Positions 1-11,559 of a stretch of 64,000 nucleotides of DNA are shown piece after piece; position 1 is the stretch's first letter; the number at the start of each line of letters is the position of its first letter. The stretch is from positions 93,750,020 through 93,814,019 of the forward strand of contig OX235272.1 of assembly GCA_944472155.2 (NCBI GenBank), given 5' to 3'. The position numbers and the translations under genes were made by a program. This stretch comes from Trichobilharzia szidati (Eukaryota; Platyhelminthes; Trematoda; Strigeidida; Schistosomatidae). Below the pieces are notes generated by a model, which had not been told where the DNA came from, ran no database searches, and was given only the letters and a program-made list of their open reading frames with translations.

Positions 1-312
1 ACGATCAATTTGTAGAGTAAGCTATTCCTTTTAGATTCCTCATGGTTTCATTAGTCAATTTAATTTTAATTAAGATCATTCTGCGAATTTCAGTTGGCTA
101 GAAGGAAACATTCTTCAGGATTGTAATAGAACCAAAAAGAATCTTAAATTCTAATTATATGACGTCAATTAAGGTTGCTGAATGTAACATTTCTCATATG
201 ATATAGATTTCAGGAAAAAGAATTTTGAAAAAAAAAGTAAAGAAATATTTACTCAGGAAAAGTTTATCAATTGTACAGATAGTTTTGATTTTTCGTTTCT
301 GTTACTGGTCAG
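1..312. other. No recognised feature
   Basis: AT-rich sequence with no recognisable coding or repeat signal. Confidence 0.4.
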
Positions 313-432
313 AGATTTGATTGATTTCAAGTTTGGTCACGAAATGACTTCATTTGGAGAACAGCCGAAAACTAGGAAGTACTGGAGAGTTGTTTCGTCT
401 CTTTTCAGGCTCTTCAGAATCATGACTGACTG
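313..432 (-). repeat. H2 SINE, 3' fragment
   Basis: On the minus strand this carries the decayed hammerhead region of the H2 family (TTCTGAAGAG, then GACGAAAC) followed by the H2 tail with its 'tggttctc' and 'tcatttcgtgacc' equivalents. It aligns by eye with the 3' parts of the copies near 17.8, 41.5 and 53.5 kb. The tRNA-like head is absent. Confidence 0.65.
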
Positions 433-484
433 ACTGACTAGTTTCAACACAGAACTTTGCACCAATGTGCAGCAGTTCGAGTCA

Positions 485-1320
485 CCACACTTCACTCAGC
501 ACACAAAGCAAGAGAAGAAAGTAAAAGTGAATGCGAAATAGAGATGCGAGGCAAAAAGAATAGTAATATTGAATAACAATATAGTTTTATTGGATATTGC
601 GAGTCACAAGGAGTGGATGCATCTGTGCCATTGAGAGCGTTTTTGAGCCATAACACCAATTGTCTCCAGCCGTCATTGGTTTTTACCATCCGGAGGACCC
701 CAACCAGGAGGTATACACATTGCTACGGGGCCGGCTTAAACTAACTGTCGTGGATTTCATTGACTGATGAAGCCATATTTTGGTTGGACCTCCATTATCT
801 CTTTTCCAACATGATCTTATGTTACCTAACATTGACTGTCGAGGAAGGCAATGGCTAGGGGTGCATGCATAACACATGTCCTAACCATCTCAGTCGGCGC
901 AATTTCATAACCTCATCGATTGATTTCCCCTGTTTACCTAGCACTCGACTGATGCCTAACCTCAATATTGCTCACCGTATTATACCATTTCACACGGGAG
1001 ATAGAACACAGGCACCTATGATCAAAGACAGCTAGCCGGCCTTTTCATGTCTTCCACTCTCAGTGTCCAAATTTCACAGCCATAAAGCGGGATCCCACAT
1101 CATGCACACACAATCCCACCGAGGATGAGATCCTTGGCGAGGTCACTGATATTTCAGCCACTGAGACGGAATCCAATAGCCTATCACTTCTAGGTTCTGT
1201 CCGTTCACGATTAATGGTGCAACAAATAACCAGTTGCTTTGCAGAGTGATTTGTCTTCACACCTAACTTAATTGACTCCGGTAGTTTCAACTTCCTAGTG
1301 GAACTCCGAGCAACTAAATT
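485..1320 (-). mobile_element. SR2-like RTE LINE, 3' end of the reverse transcriptase ORF, decayed
   Basis: Minus-strand translation gives broken pieces of the C-terminal region of trematode RTE polyproteins. These run from KLPESIKLGVKTNHSAKQLV through a FDHRC-like stretch to LPRQSMLGNIRSCWKRDN and GGPTKIWLHQSMKS, then TSWLGSSGW near the end. In intact family members this part lies downstream of the polymerase core and reads roughly LLYGCE-W, FDHRCLR-I, WLGHVLRM, LP-RAL, W-K--GGQ--TW. Here it is split over at least three frames by stops and frameshifts. The copy is 5' truncated and the catalytic boxes are missing. It is a different RTE lineage from the GVRQGCLLSP-type RTE copies elsewhere in the window. 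Confidence 0.7.
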
Positions 1321-1687
1321 TTTTTAGTCAGTTACTAGTGAGCACTCGAACAATTCTTAGATGTTAGTTTGCAGGTATTTGACTTATTTCAAACCTTCGT
1401 CGCTTTGTTAACTTAAAGTTCTGGTTTCGATGCCTGGTGAAGATGAAACAGCTCCTTGTTTCTAGGCGATTCACTAACTCAGATCAGTTTGTGATTCAAC
1501 TTAAAATCTTTCATTGTTGGTTTATCGCATGTATGAAAAACAGGGTAATCAGTAGTAGATTCATGAAACATGCATTTCTATAACTTCTTATCTGTTTATA
1601 TACCAGACTGTATGTTACACTTAGTATTGTGGGATACTGGTGATACTGTCACGTTGTGCATACAAATGAAGTGACATATACTTTGAT

Positions 1688-1854
1688 TGAACACTAGTAA
1701 CTAGTGTGATGTGTCTAGTCCTTTTTTTGGTGCAAACTGAATTGTATCGGTCAGGCTACCTGGAATGGTGGCCACATTTCAAACCTGACTGACTGATAGA
1801 ATTCAGTCTACACCGAAAAAGGACTAGATACATCACACTAGTTACTGACTAGTG
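1688..1854. repeat. Near-perfect inverted repeat made of two H3 tails
   Basis: Arms of about 65-70 bases begin ACACTAGTAACTAGTGTGAT and end with the matching reverse complement, ATCACACTAGTTACTGACTA. They flank a short centre containing TGGTGGCCACATTT. Each arm also contains the CTAGTCC and CTGAATT blocks. Transcribed in either direction this would fold into a long hairpin. The arms differ at only a handful of positions. Confidence 0.8.
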
Positions 1855-1959
1855 TCCAATCAAAGTATCCAATACACTCCTACAGGAGGTCAATCGCGAG
1901 CCCGAATAGCTCAGTGGTAACATCTCTGACTGCAGCACTCACTGGGTGACGCGGGTTCG

Positions 1960-2035
1960 AATCTCTGAAGGTTGCAGATACGCCTTGCTGACTGATGAGT
2001 ACTAACTAGCACGAAACCTAGGTCAGTTGGGGCTT
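1960..2035 (+). ncRNA. Hammerhead-like motif in the H3 SINE, probably inactive
   Basis: CTGATGA, a helix II arm pair GTAC/GCAC with one mismatch, GAAA, the self-complementary CCTAGG and a GTC cleavage triplet are all present in the right order. Helix I is broken here: the 3' side reads AGTTGGGGC instead of CAAGGC. The ribozyme is therefore likely dead, but its descent from the intact copy type at 50.6 kb is clear. Confidence 0.7.
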
Positions 2036-2194
2036 CCTTTCGATTGCCTCCAGCCATCTAATATCATCGAAGTGGCACATGTTTTCGACTGTGAATGTAT
2101 TGCTTGAAGGGCTAAAGTCTGAAGGTAAATTGGTAATATTTCGATTGCCTGGAGACACTAAGAACATTTTGTGATTATGCATGTTATCCTTTGA

Positions 2195-2400
2195 TATCCT
2201 TTGTGTATCGTTGAACCCTTGCTAACCACGTCCAAGGTTAGAGGTTCGATTCCCGGCCGACTCACTCCTATACCTCACTTAGCCGGTAGCAAGGCCGGTA
2301 AAGAGGGAATGTTTGGCGTGAGGTTAGCCACTGCTACCGAAACTTTAAAGCTCCAGCTTGAAGCTATATGTTCCACTGGGAACGCGAAGGAATAAAATAC
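2195..2400 (+). repeat. tA SINE (tRNA-Gly-like head, RTE-like tail)
   Basis: Box B reads GGTTCGATTCCCGGCCGACT. The middle has AGCCGGTAGCAAGGCCGGTAAAGAGGGAATG-type sequence, which occurs in every tA copy. The 3' end (AGCTTGAAGCTATATGTTCC, then ACTGGGAACGCGAAGGAATA) matches the RTE LINE terminus. The head is partly degraded. Confidence 0.75.
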
Positions 2401-4235
2401 AAAAAAATTCTTTGATGTAAGCTAGGCAAATCTTTCGCGTACTGTTCCGAATTCACTGCATCAAAATCTTGAAGTGATTGCATTCAGAATATGTGAAGTA
2501 ATACTTATTATTGGTTACCTGGTTATATTCATAACTAATTCAACCCCATTTCATGTCAAATTATACTTATATCTGAAAACATCTTGACCCTTTTTGATCG
2601 AAACTTATCAATTAAAAGTTGGAAATACATTGAAAACAATAAAGGAAACAATCTTCATTAACCGACTGAAACACAGTCAAGTGCACTGGAAGAAAAACAT
2701 AGAGTCAACACACACACGCAAATATAGGCATAAACATAAACATACAAGCTGAAAGTTAATTATATAAAGGTCATTCATAAAAGGTACTCAAACATTATTC
2801 AATAATAATTAACAAAAAATTCTGATAAAGTGTCCCATTCACTTTGTCCCCCCCCCTTCCCTCTTTGTTTGGTTAGGTCGGTAGCTAGATTAAAATGCAA
2901 TTATACATTTCAGCGGAATAATTATAATCAGTTATCCTCTTCTGTTGTGCTTTTCTTTTTTGTTCTTTCTCTTTTCTTTGCTTATTCAACTTCCCTCTTC
3001 TTTTTAATTTCATTTATTACTTACTGAATTGTCTTTCGGAAATGAACAGAAATGTTGTTGTAATTTATTAGGCAGTTGCATGACTAACAACAACAAATGT
3101 TCCCTTTCTAATTGTTGTCTCAGGTTATTTGATTAGGGATTTCTATTTATCTATCTCCTCAAGCATAGATCCGATGACAAGTCAATATCAGTTAGTCAAC
3201 ATATTTAAGGTAGATATATATATATATATATTTTGATAGGACTCCGTAAGGTAAAAAAGAAGATATATTCTATGAAGCGATAAAGTTAGAAAAAAAAATA
3301 CCGTCATACACTGACTGACTGTTTTATTACTTGACAAAAACTCATTAATTTCAAGCAGGTTTTATTATCATATCACATTTAAACTGGCAAAAACAAGTCT
3401 ATATTACTATTAGGTGGTTGACTTGAATGCAGACGTTCAAACTCAGGTAAAAAAAAGAGATAGCAACTACAGAAGGCTAAAACACATCTATCCGACAGTT
3501 AGTCAACTTTGGTTCGATTCCTGGTTGAATATTCCAACTCGAGTCTATCTTCGATGTTGAAAAACTGTCAGTCGTAGTGTTCATGTTAGTTATTCTACAA
3601 GCCAACACACACACATCTTTCCTCATGGTAATTATCAGCACTTCTTATTTATTGAAATGAATAATTGGAGGTCATTCATAGCAACCAGTAGAGATGGTTA
3701 GCCAGTGATCAAAGTGATCTAAGCACCAGACGTCTACTTTGCGTGTCTAGGATCAGGCTGAGAAGTACTCACCGTCTGACTCAGCACACAGAGGGTTCAA
3801 TCAGTTGAAACCACTCCAATTCTGGTTGGCTACTTTAATGTGAACTGAAAATACACCAAATGAAACTCTCGATTTGCAGCCGACATACATTTCGAGGTGA
3901 AATTCAACAACAATTTCATTTGCAAACCAAAAATTATTCAGATCAAAGAATATGTGATCTGCTTGATGGAGAAAACGCATGTGCTTAGCCTCAAGATGGG
4001 CATAACGACCTTCTGATGTTTAGAACAGTTTAATCTGGCTGGCCCTACTGGTTGATGTGAGCGGTACCCAACTATCCATATGAATCAGTCATTAGTATAT
4101 AGAGTCATGAACTCATGCTTGCTTCGTTGACTGCCATCCATGATATCACGCAGAGGATTTATTTTGATCTGAATGACTTCGGTTTACAAGGAAAACTGTG
4201 GTAAAGTTTCACCTTCAACTGTGTATAAGTGGTGA
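2401..4235. other. No recognised gene; simple repeat at 3208-3232
   Basis: AT-rich sequence with a (TA)n run near 3210-3232 and a pyrimidine-rich stretch at 2940-3010. The short open frames here have no recognisable similarity. Confidence 0.4.
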
Positions 4236-4239
4236 ATTA

Positions 4240-5370
4240 ATTCAAATTCGATTGAAGGTACTAATTAAACATTTTTTAAGGCTGATTAGTGAAGTAAGAA
4301 TATTCTTTCCGATAACTTCTTCATCAGGTTCTACAGTTATATGCATCCATATTAGTGAACGAAGTAGTATTAATAAAAACATTAATGTTGTTTAAATAAC
4401 ATCGAATCAATAATAATATCAATGGATTACAGTTCGATAGCATCAACATAACAATACACTGAATATCAGAGAAATTAGGATAAATAATGATACAAATTCA
4501 TGAATTTCTAGTCTCTACTGAAGGTCGGCCAAAGCAGTAGTAATGGCTGGGCTTGCTTGTTTTGCACACAAAGGACGGGTTGTTTCAAACGATAGCCTCT
4601 GCTGTTTGCAGCATGCGGTAACTGGATGTTTTTGGCAATTTATTTGGTACCCAGTAGATGATAGAGAAGGATTCTTCAATGTTGGCTTTGTGGCCAGTTT
4701 GGACCAGGTGGTCTAATATCGAACTGTTGATGGTTTTTACCACACCTTTGCTTAGCCGCACCGGGAGATGTTCCGGAAAAATCAAGTTCCTAGAGCAACG
4801 GTCAATATAACTCGCTCCATCACAAGCGCAGTTGAATTGGTAGATACAACTGGAAGTGGCTAGTCTAGGTACTTCATCTTTCAATCGAGGAATCACCATC
4901 GGTCGTGTAGTAAACATGACTTGTAGTTTACCAGCATTAAAAGTTCTCTGAATAGATTTTCTTAACTTGTTAGAAATTATTTCACTGGGTGCTTCACCCT
5001 TGAATTGCAGTCGTATGTATAAAGACTTCTTATTTACATATGGAGAATAGTCCCCTTCCGCTTTCTTTTTCATGTGTTTCTTGATAAATTTGTCAGGATA
5101 GTTGTTTTCAGTCGAGGTATCATATCAAATCCTTAGTTCATCTTCAATTACCTCTTCTAAGCATATAGCTTTAACCCTGTGGCTGAGGGTCTCTACTAAA
5201 TTTCTTTTGTACTTGAGAGGAACGAAGCTGTGAAAATGTGTATATTGTCTTGTCCATGTACTTTTTCTATGCAAATTTCTTTTCATGCTACCATCTGGTT
5301 TTCTTGTAAGGAGGACATTTAGGAAGGCAGTTCTGTTTTGGTATTCCTCTTCGCACGTGAATTTCATAGC
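4240..5370 (-). mobile_element. Penelope-like element P1, C-terminal RT and GIY-YIG region plus 3' tail
   Basis: Reading on the minus strand, 5367-5125 gives the RT thumb-side segment (FLNVLLTRKPDGSMKRNLHR, then YTHFHSFVPLKYKRNLVETL). 5073-4585 gives the linker and endonuclease (SCIYQFNCACDGASYIDRCS, then HLVQTGHKANIEESFSIIY). In PLEs this domain nicks target DNA; the conserved YIG is YID here, a likely inactivating change. A frameshift and stop near 5100 separate the two frames. The 3' noncoding tail runs to about 4240 and contains the AATATTCTTTCCGATAA block shared with other P1-type copies. The palm domain with YVDD is missing, so the copy is 5' truncated. Confidence 0.85.
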
Positions 5371-5439
5371 AGAATATACTTGATTGAATTCAGTTGTTAT
5401 TATTATTGTGTTCCTATCCGAAAATTAACGTTTTAAATT

Positions 5440-6480
5440 ATATTGAATCAATAATATCAGTAGATTGCAGTTCCAAATCATCTGTGAGCGACAATTAGCA
5501 TAAAAATGTAATGTTAAACTGAATATCAGATAAATTAAGGAAAGTAACAGAGAATATACCAAGTGAGAGTTTCAACAACAGGCCAGAGTAGTAATAATGG
5601 CTGGCTGGACCTGTTTCTTTCCCAACACAGAGCTTTGGTTGACTTAAATGAGAATTGTAATGACCTCTGCTGTTTAGAGTGCTCGATATCTAGAGGACTT
5701 AGTAATTTATATGATACTCAATAGAGGAAATAGGTAGATTCTTCAATGCTAGCCTTTTTAGATGCGATTGTCTTAGACAGAACTTAATGTTGTAAAAAAG
5801 AATTGATTTAGAATGACAAGTGGAACAAGTGAAATAATACCGGGGACAATTAAGTTAGAGTATTAATAGTAACAATTGACATATACAAATTGAATAGACA
5901 AAAATGAAAAAATGAAAAATTGGTAGAGCTAAAATATGATTGGGGATTACCATACTTTAGCATAGAGGGATTAAGACCAAGAAAATTGGAGGGGTTGAAC
6001 GAACTTTTTCTGTACACAGAGATCTGGCTTTTCTGTTTCGATAGCCAAAGCATCAGCAATACAGATGAGTCGGGTACGTAAGGATTTGGGTAAATTACTC
6101 TTTGCCTTGTAGATGACTTTGAAGGCGGATGGTTTTAATAACACCTTTATTTAGCCGCATTGTAGGTAGGTGTTCCTAAGCACATAAAGTTAAGTTTTTA
6201 TAGAACAACGCCTAATATAACTGTCTTCACAGTAGCAACTGAACTGAAGGATACATTAAGAGGTGGTTAGTTTAAGTAATTCATCTTTCAGTTTTGGAAT
6301 CACAACCGGTTATGTTGAGAATGTAAGCTGCAGCTTATCAACATTAAGTGTTCCTTAAGTCGATTTTCTCAGCTTGTCAGTTATTAATTCACTTGGTATA
6401 TCACCTTTGAATTATAGTCGTACATATATGCTCTTAAGCATTTTTGATTTTATGACGAATTGATAAACAGCGATCTACAC
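5440..6480 (-). mobile_element. Penelope-like element P2, decayed P1 relative
   Basis: This follows the same order as the neighbouring P1 copy: linker (6300-6440), zinc-finger/GIY-YIG region (6140-6300), C-terminal region (5620-5760 and 6000-6140) and 3' tail (5440-5620). Every stretch is broken by stops and indels. About 250 bases at 5760-6060 look inserted. The two copies lie in the same orientation, so this may be a tandem or independent insertion. Confidence 0.7.
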
Positions 6481-6619
6481 AATGTGTTTAAAAATTCAAA
6501 TATGCCTTACAATAACTACAAGTAGTAGATTTGGTTCACACAACATGTTATTTCTTGACCAGACATTTAACTGTATCAAAAATTTATTTAACAGATTTGT
6601 TTTAAAGTACTGATTCTTT

Positions 6620-7210
6620 TCAGGAATCGGATTGATCAGATCACAAAGTGACATCAATCAGAGAACCACCTAAAACTAGGAGGTACTTGATATCTGTTTC
6701 GTGTGAGTTTGGGAACCTTTAGAAATGTACAGTTATAAACCATCTGGGGGTCGAACCCAAGACCTTTATAAAAGAAAAACAAGCTCATTGACCATTAGGC
6801 CATTTAAGCCCCGCATTTCAATTCTTCTCTGATTGATATCAGCGCTCAGTCTTCCTTGAACCACATCTGTTTGTTATTTAAGTGCAGGGATTTGAATAGT
6901 TACAGGATTTTTTCATGGAATGACATCAGTTAGGAGAACCACTGGAAAATCTGGGAGTACTGGACAGCTGTTTTATCCTACTTTGGACATCCTAAGCAGT
7001 AGTTGGAATTCATAGCCCGCTGGATTCGATCCCAGTGGTTAAATGGTCTACGACCTCACCTTTCAACCGGAAGGTCCCGGGTTCAAACCCCAGTGAGTGA
7101 GTGCTGGTGAATAGTCGAAAACCAGGACGAAACGGCGGCGCAGAACTCCAAGGATTTTTTCCAATGGTTCTTAACCGATGTCAGTTCACGATGAAATCCT
7201 CTAACCATAT
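6620..7210. repeat. H2 SINE cluster, minus copy followed by an inverted dimer
   Basis: A degraded minus copy (about 6620-6800) is followed by a minus 3' fragment (about 6882-6985) fused head to head to a plus copy (about 6985-7206). The plus copy has the H2 tRNA-like head (CCCAGTGGTTAAATGGTCTA, box B GGGTTCAAACCCC), a decayed hammerhead (CTGGTGAATAGTCG, GACGAAACGGCGG) and the tail. Similar words TGTTTGTTATTTAA (6868-6881) and TGTTTGTATTTAA (7212-7224) flank the dimer and may be its target-site duplication. Confidence 0.7.
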
Positions 7211-7589
7211 TTGTTTGTATTTAACACAAACATCTCTCTCTTTTTTATTAGCATATTTAGAATAAATTCTAATGATAACTCTTTTATAGATAAGAAAAAA
7301 AATGAAATTTCTAATAACTGCTGTTTAAAAGTGGCTTTTAATTAACCTCTCTTTGTTCATTTCGTTTAAAACAAAACAAAACAAAAAAATAATTGAATTG
7401 ACCTAAGTTGATGACATTGCGGATAGAGGTATGCTATGCAAATATGAAAACACAAAAATGAAACAGCTAGTTGGCTTTGTTTTGACTTAGGAAAATGTTT
7501 ATTATAGACTGAGAATTACACATTGCAGTTTAACGCACTGCTAATGGTTTTAGTTTATGAAGGATTTTAGAAAAACGCATAGAGCTTAT

Positions 7590-7800
7590 CATTACTGTTA
7601 TTATTATTATTATTATTAATAGAGTTGTCATATTTTAATTCAAAGCCATTAGTTAAAATAATGTCATGCTTGAAAGCTCAATGGAGGTAATGTACTGAAA
7701 AAAGGTGTCCCTAACGTAATCTTCTTTACTTAACTCACTTTCTATCTATCTATCTATCTATCTATCTATATATGTATATGTATATATATATATATTAGAA
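7590..7800. repeat. Microsatellites (ATT)n and (CTAT)n/(TA)n
   Basis: (TTA)n lies near 7597-7618. A (CTAT)n array grades into (TA)n at about 7741-7796. Confidence 0.9.
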
Positions 7801-7929
7801 TAGTCACTTGATGACATTTCCTCAAATTAAATACGCAACTCTTATAAAAAGGTGATGGTTTCAGGTTTATCATATTATTATACACTGAGATGATCAGCGT
7901 TAGGTGACTGCACACTTATGGATTATCAT

Positions 7930-8175
7930 TAGTATTATCACCTACTATTGACCTGGGATCCTAGTGGAACATATGGCTTCGACAGCACATCTCCATTTCA
8001 TCCTGTCCTCTACAGTCCTCTCCATCTGATTCCATGATTGCCCATAGTCTCTCATCTCTACACTCAACTCGTTGTTTCCTATTCGGGTTCCAGTCGACCG
8101 ATGACTTGGTGCGCGATGTCACCCGTCGGTCTCCTCACCGTGTTTCCAGCCCATCTACATTTTCTTCGGCATTTT
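7930..8175 (-). mobile_element. RTE LINE, 3' end fragment
   Basis: The reverse complement gives the RTE C-terminus and the 3' terminal motif (CATATGTTCCACTAGGATCC), preceded by the block that reads GGAACCCGAA in related copies (here TGGAACCCGAATAGGAAAC). The reading frame is broken. The right edge joins a tA SINE fragment in the opposite orientation. Confidence 0.65.
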
Positions 8176-8305
8176 TTCTCGCTGCTTTCCTGGCCAGTGC
8201 TAAGCTCAGGAAAAGAGGGAATGCTGGGCGTGGGGTTTTGCGAAACCTACCTTGGAAAATCAATCATATCTCAACAGAAACTCTAAAGTATAACAAACTG
8301 ATGGA
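8176..8305 (+). repeat. tA SINE, 3' part only
   Basis: It contains GCTAAGCTCAGGAAAAGAGG and AATGCTGGGCGTGGGGTT, matching the middle of tA copies, then CAACAGAAACTCTAAAG. The tRNA head is missing. Confidence 0.6.
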
Positions 8306-9290
8306 TTAATGCTTCATAATACTTTTAGAGATAAAGGTTATTAGTGCACATGAGCAGTAGTGTGTATAATTTTCTGTGTACAATAATGTTTTTTTTCTTC
8401 GTCAATACCGTTAGTCATCAGATGGGATGATGTTTCACAGTTCTGCTAATTTCTCCAACCAAGACATTGAAAAATGCCTCTTGTATTTGGCCGTCGTAAT
8501 TCAGTTTTATGTTGTTAGGGTGGGTTATTTTATGGCTTCGAGCCTCAGCTTTTACGTTTCAGTAGCCGTGGGTTGGGTTATTTTTTTTACCATTTGGCGT
8601 TGCTGGCTTCACTTTCAACTTTCTTTCTGCCTACACGCAGGTAGAAAACTAGGCGAGGCGTTGGGAATTAACTTAAGACCACGTGGGTGGTTTGCGTTTA
8701 TCTTACCACTAGACCACCGACGCTTTTTGGCTTTCTGAGCTAAAGTCGTGTATATGTTAATCCTTTATTCTAGTACTTATTGTCCTTTAGGCTGGCTCAC
8801 GAAAAATGATGGAATTTACTTTCTTTGTATGAAATATAATAACTGATTGACATTGAAAATAAATTAAAGGGAAAAATGAGTAGCTCGCTGTTAAGAATGT
8901 TTGATTATATGAAACCCGGATGCAGAATTTCGCGGTTATTTCTCATTGCAGAAGAAAATTTTCAGGATCTAATACATTATGCGTTACATTACACCACTGA
9001 AGGTGTAAACACTGCACGTATGAAAGACAAATAGTTTGTGGTATTGTTTACGATGAAAACTTTTCTAAACAACACCTACCAGTCTGTAGTGTTAGGTGGT
9101 CGTATCAAAGTGAACATGAGCGATTTGATCGGATATTCATATCAAATCCATATTGTTTATTACGAGTGGTATACAAGTACTCATATTGATTTTAAGATCC
9201 CAATTTATGGAATGTTAGCCGCTGATTCGAATTCTGCCAGGATTTAGATATACATTTTAACTTCAGTCATCTCATAATAAATTATGCGTT
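8306..9290. other. No recognised feature
   Basis: A 103-codon open frame at 8427-8738 and a 69-codon frame at 9038-9247 show no recognisable family or motif. Confidence 0.4.
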
Positions 9291-9314
9291 TGAAAAACTA
9301 GTAGAATATTTTAA

Positions 9315-9776
9315 TTTGACACTAGTAACTAGTGTGATGCGTCTAGTCCTCTCTTTGGTGCAGACTGAATTGTATCAGTCAGGTTGTAATGTGGCCACCA
9401 TTCTAGGTAGCTCGCCATCACGGTGTACACTGTTTGTGATGATATTAGATGGTTGGAGGCAATCGGAAGGAAGCCTTGAACCTAGGTTTCATGCTAGTTG
9501 GCACTCACCAGTCAGCGAGGCGTATCTGCAACCTTGAAGGAACTCATGTCCCTTCTGAGATTCGAACCCGCGTCACCCAGTGAGTACTGCAGTCAGAGAC
9601 GTTATCACTGAGCGATTCGGGCTCGCGATTGACCTCCTGTAGGACTGTAGTGGATATTTTGATTTGACACTAGTAACTAGTGTGATGTGTCTAGTCCTCT
9701 CTTTGGTGCAGACTGAAACGAAACCTAGGTCCAAGGCTTCCTTCCGATTGCCTCCAACCATCTAATATCATCACAA
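9315..9776. repeat. H3 hammerhead SINE, inverted composite
   Basis: A full minus-strand unit (9315-9650: tail, hammerhead, tRNA-like head with box B GATTCGAACCCGCGTC read in reverse) is followed by a second minus-strand tail (9655-9716). This is fused to a plus-strand piece starting inside the ribozyme (GAAACCTAGGTCCAAGGC, 9717-9776). Flanking words of 26 bases at 9295-9320 and 9775-9800 (both starting AAACTAGTAGAAT) match at all but about three positions and may be a target-site duplication. Confidence 0.8.
9455..9535 (-). ncRNA. Hammerhead motif in the H3 SINE, mutated core
   Basis: Read on the minus strand, the core is CTGGTGA (one change from CTGATGA). It is followed by GTGCCAACTAGCAT, GAAA, CCTAGG and TTC in place of GTC. 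Helix I arms CCTCG and CAAGG are partly retained. The changes at the core and cleavage site predict little or no self-cleavage. Confidence 0.65.
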
Positions 9777-9800
9777 ACTAGTAGAATGTTTTGACTTGAC

Positions 9801-11550
9801 CACCACTAAACGTTTGCAGCTTACTCCTACTTTAAACAACCTTACATGTTAAATGACACATGCATGAGAGATGTCCTAGATAACTTCATCTCTGGAGTTT
9901 CATGATCTTCTCTATCCGTGTGTCCCTTTTATCTGACACTGTGCTTAACCTCAGTGTTTCACTCAAGCAAGGGAACAAAGATGTCTCTCTTCATATATAT
10001 ATATATCTTTCAGTGGTTCTGTCTCTTAAACTCAAAGTAGAACATAAATGAATAACTTCACAGTTCACTACTTGTTTAATGAGTTACAAGGCAGCACATT
10101 GGCGTTAGAGCTGACGCGCACTAACAAATGCTAACTGATTCTTTAATATCTATTCTAACAGTTGTTCAGCAATGAAACAATTATGGCTTGCTTCACCCTC
10201 CGAATCAGCGAGACAGACAAGATATTCGAACAATAGGCTCCTAATTTTGCACAGGATTTTCATGCAGACTAACCTTTCAGCATGTCAAACATACTCAAAC
10301 TACAACTCATAGTTTTTAGAAGGATATTTCACTTAATCAGTGTATTTACTTATTACTTAGGCATGCTTGACTAACTCTTTTTTTGATAGCAAGCCGATTC
10401 CTGAGGCCCTAAAGTCAAGCAGAGTCTATCACAAAGTGGGACCAGAATAATAATAGCATTAGGATCTGACACATCAGTGTTTCTCATCACTTCTTGTGAA
10501 AACTTTTAATATGCTGCAAGAATCCAAGTACACTACCCTGAGTGGCATTGTATAATTTTTTAGATAATCCCTTCACATTCAGAATGAGGACAGTTGTCAG
10601 TTCAGATAAACTTTCCGCAGGTTGTCTGGTTAATATTAATTCGGCATGTCCATTGATGAACTGGGAGCGCTAAAGCTTTGCAGTCAATTATTTTGCGTGT
10701 CCAATCAACTATAGTGACAGTGTACCAACTACTATATGATTGCTTACCATGCAGACGTTCACGAAAGTTCGTTGTTTTTCATAGATGTTTCCCTGGCTGA
10801 TAAAACGGTCCATGACAATCCAACAGAATTACACCATGAACTAGCTAATATCCCCGTGAATTCAGTCAACATTTCACTACTTTAAACACACTAGGAGTCA
10901 TAAGATCAGGTTGTGAAGCTACTCCTCGCTGTAGATTGGTGGTGGCTTTTGCATCATTGGCTACATTAAGATAAGACGAATAATGTCTATTTCCCATCCA
11001 TACAGAAGTTAGACGATAAGCAGCTGTGATGCGACTGCCGACAGAGGAACTACTCTTCAAAATGTCATGTTTAGTGTTCCAAATTTCACTTTCCGGAGGT
11101 CTTCAAAGTTCTATCCTGCTGGGAGATCGTTTCACTTACCTTTGGGTTTATGGAACCCAATTCTGTCATAAGCATAAGTAATTGAGGTGTTTTAGCTATT
11201 TCTAATGCCTTTTACATTTCTTTCACTTTCATTATCCGCTAATATCCTCACTGGTTGGGAAGATTTTTGTTCAGCTTACATCTAAACAGCTTTCTATCTT
11301 CTTCGTGTCCGGGGTTTATCAGAAATAGTCTGTTCGCGTCGGTGTTTTCAGATGAAGCCACAGAAATCCTCTGTTATTTTATAAGTGCTTAATTATCTCT
11401 TCCCTCAATATAGAATTCATGTTAACAATAGAAAAGTAGAAAGATAAGGATGCATGTTTGACATTCATGTCATCAATAATATTATTATTATCACTATCGC
11501 TACTATTACTATTTATTTTATTTTTACATTTCCCTACATACCTTTTGACT
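9801..11550. other. Unassigned sequence
   Basis: A short (TA)n run lies at about 9993-10006. A 64-codon minus frame at 10866-11060 (MKSSSSVGSRITAAYRLTSV and on) looks somewhat protein-like but I do not recognise it. It may be a decayed transposon fragment. Confidence 0.35.
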
Positions 11551-11559
11551 AATTTATCA

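Larger units (their letters stand above)
1685..2165 (+). repeat. H3 hammerhead SINE, composite copy
   Basis: Two oppositely oriented copies of the H3 tail (1688-1854) are followed by a plus-strand unit. That unit has a tRNA-like head (about 1900-1970, box A TAGCTCAGTGG, box B GGTTCGAATCT), a hammerhead-like segment, and the 3' part with GATTGCCTCCAGCCATCTAA. The pol III boxes are intact. The same modules recur at 9.3-9.8 kb and 50.3-50.7 kb. Confidence 0.8.

Noticed and set aside
7741..7796. CRISPR-like or other regulated tandem array
   Set aside because: It is a simple tetranucleotide and dinucleotide microsatellite with no spacers.
8427..8738. 103-codon frame with hydrophobic stretches, possible membrane protein
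   Set aside because: No start context, splice sites or family similarity visible; composition could arise by chance.
10866..11060. Minus-strand 64-codon frame with Ser-rich start, possible gene
   Set aside because: No family, splice or repeat support; left as unassigned sequence.
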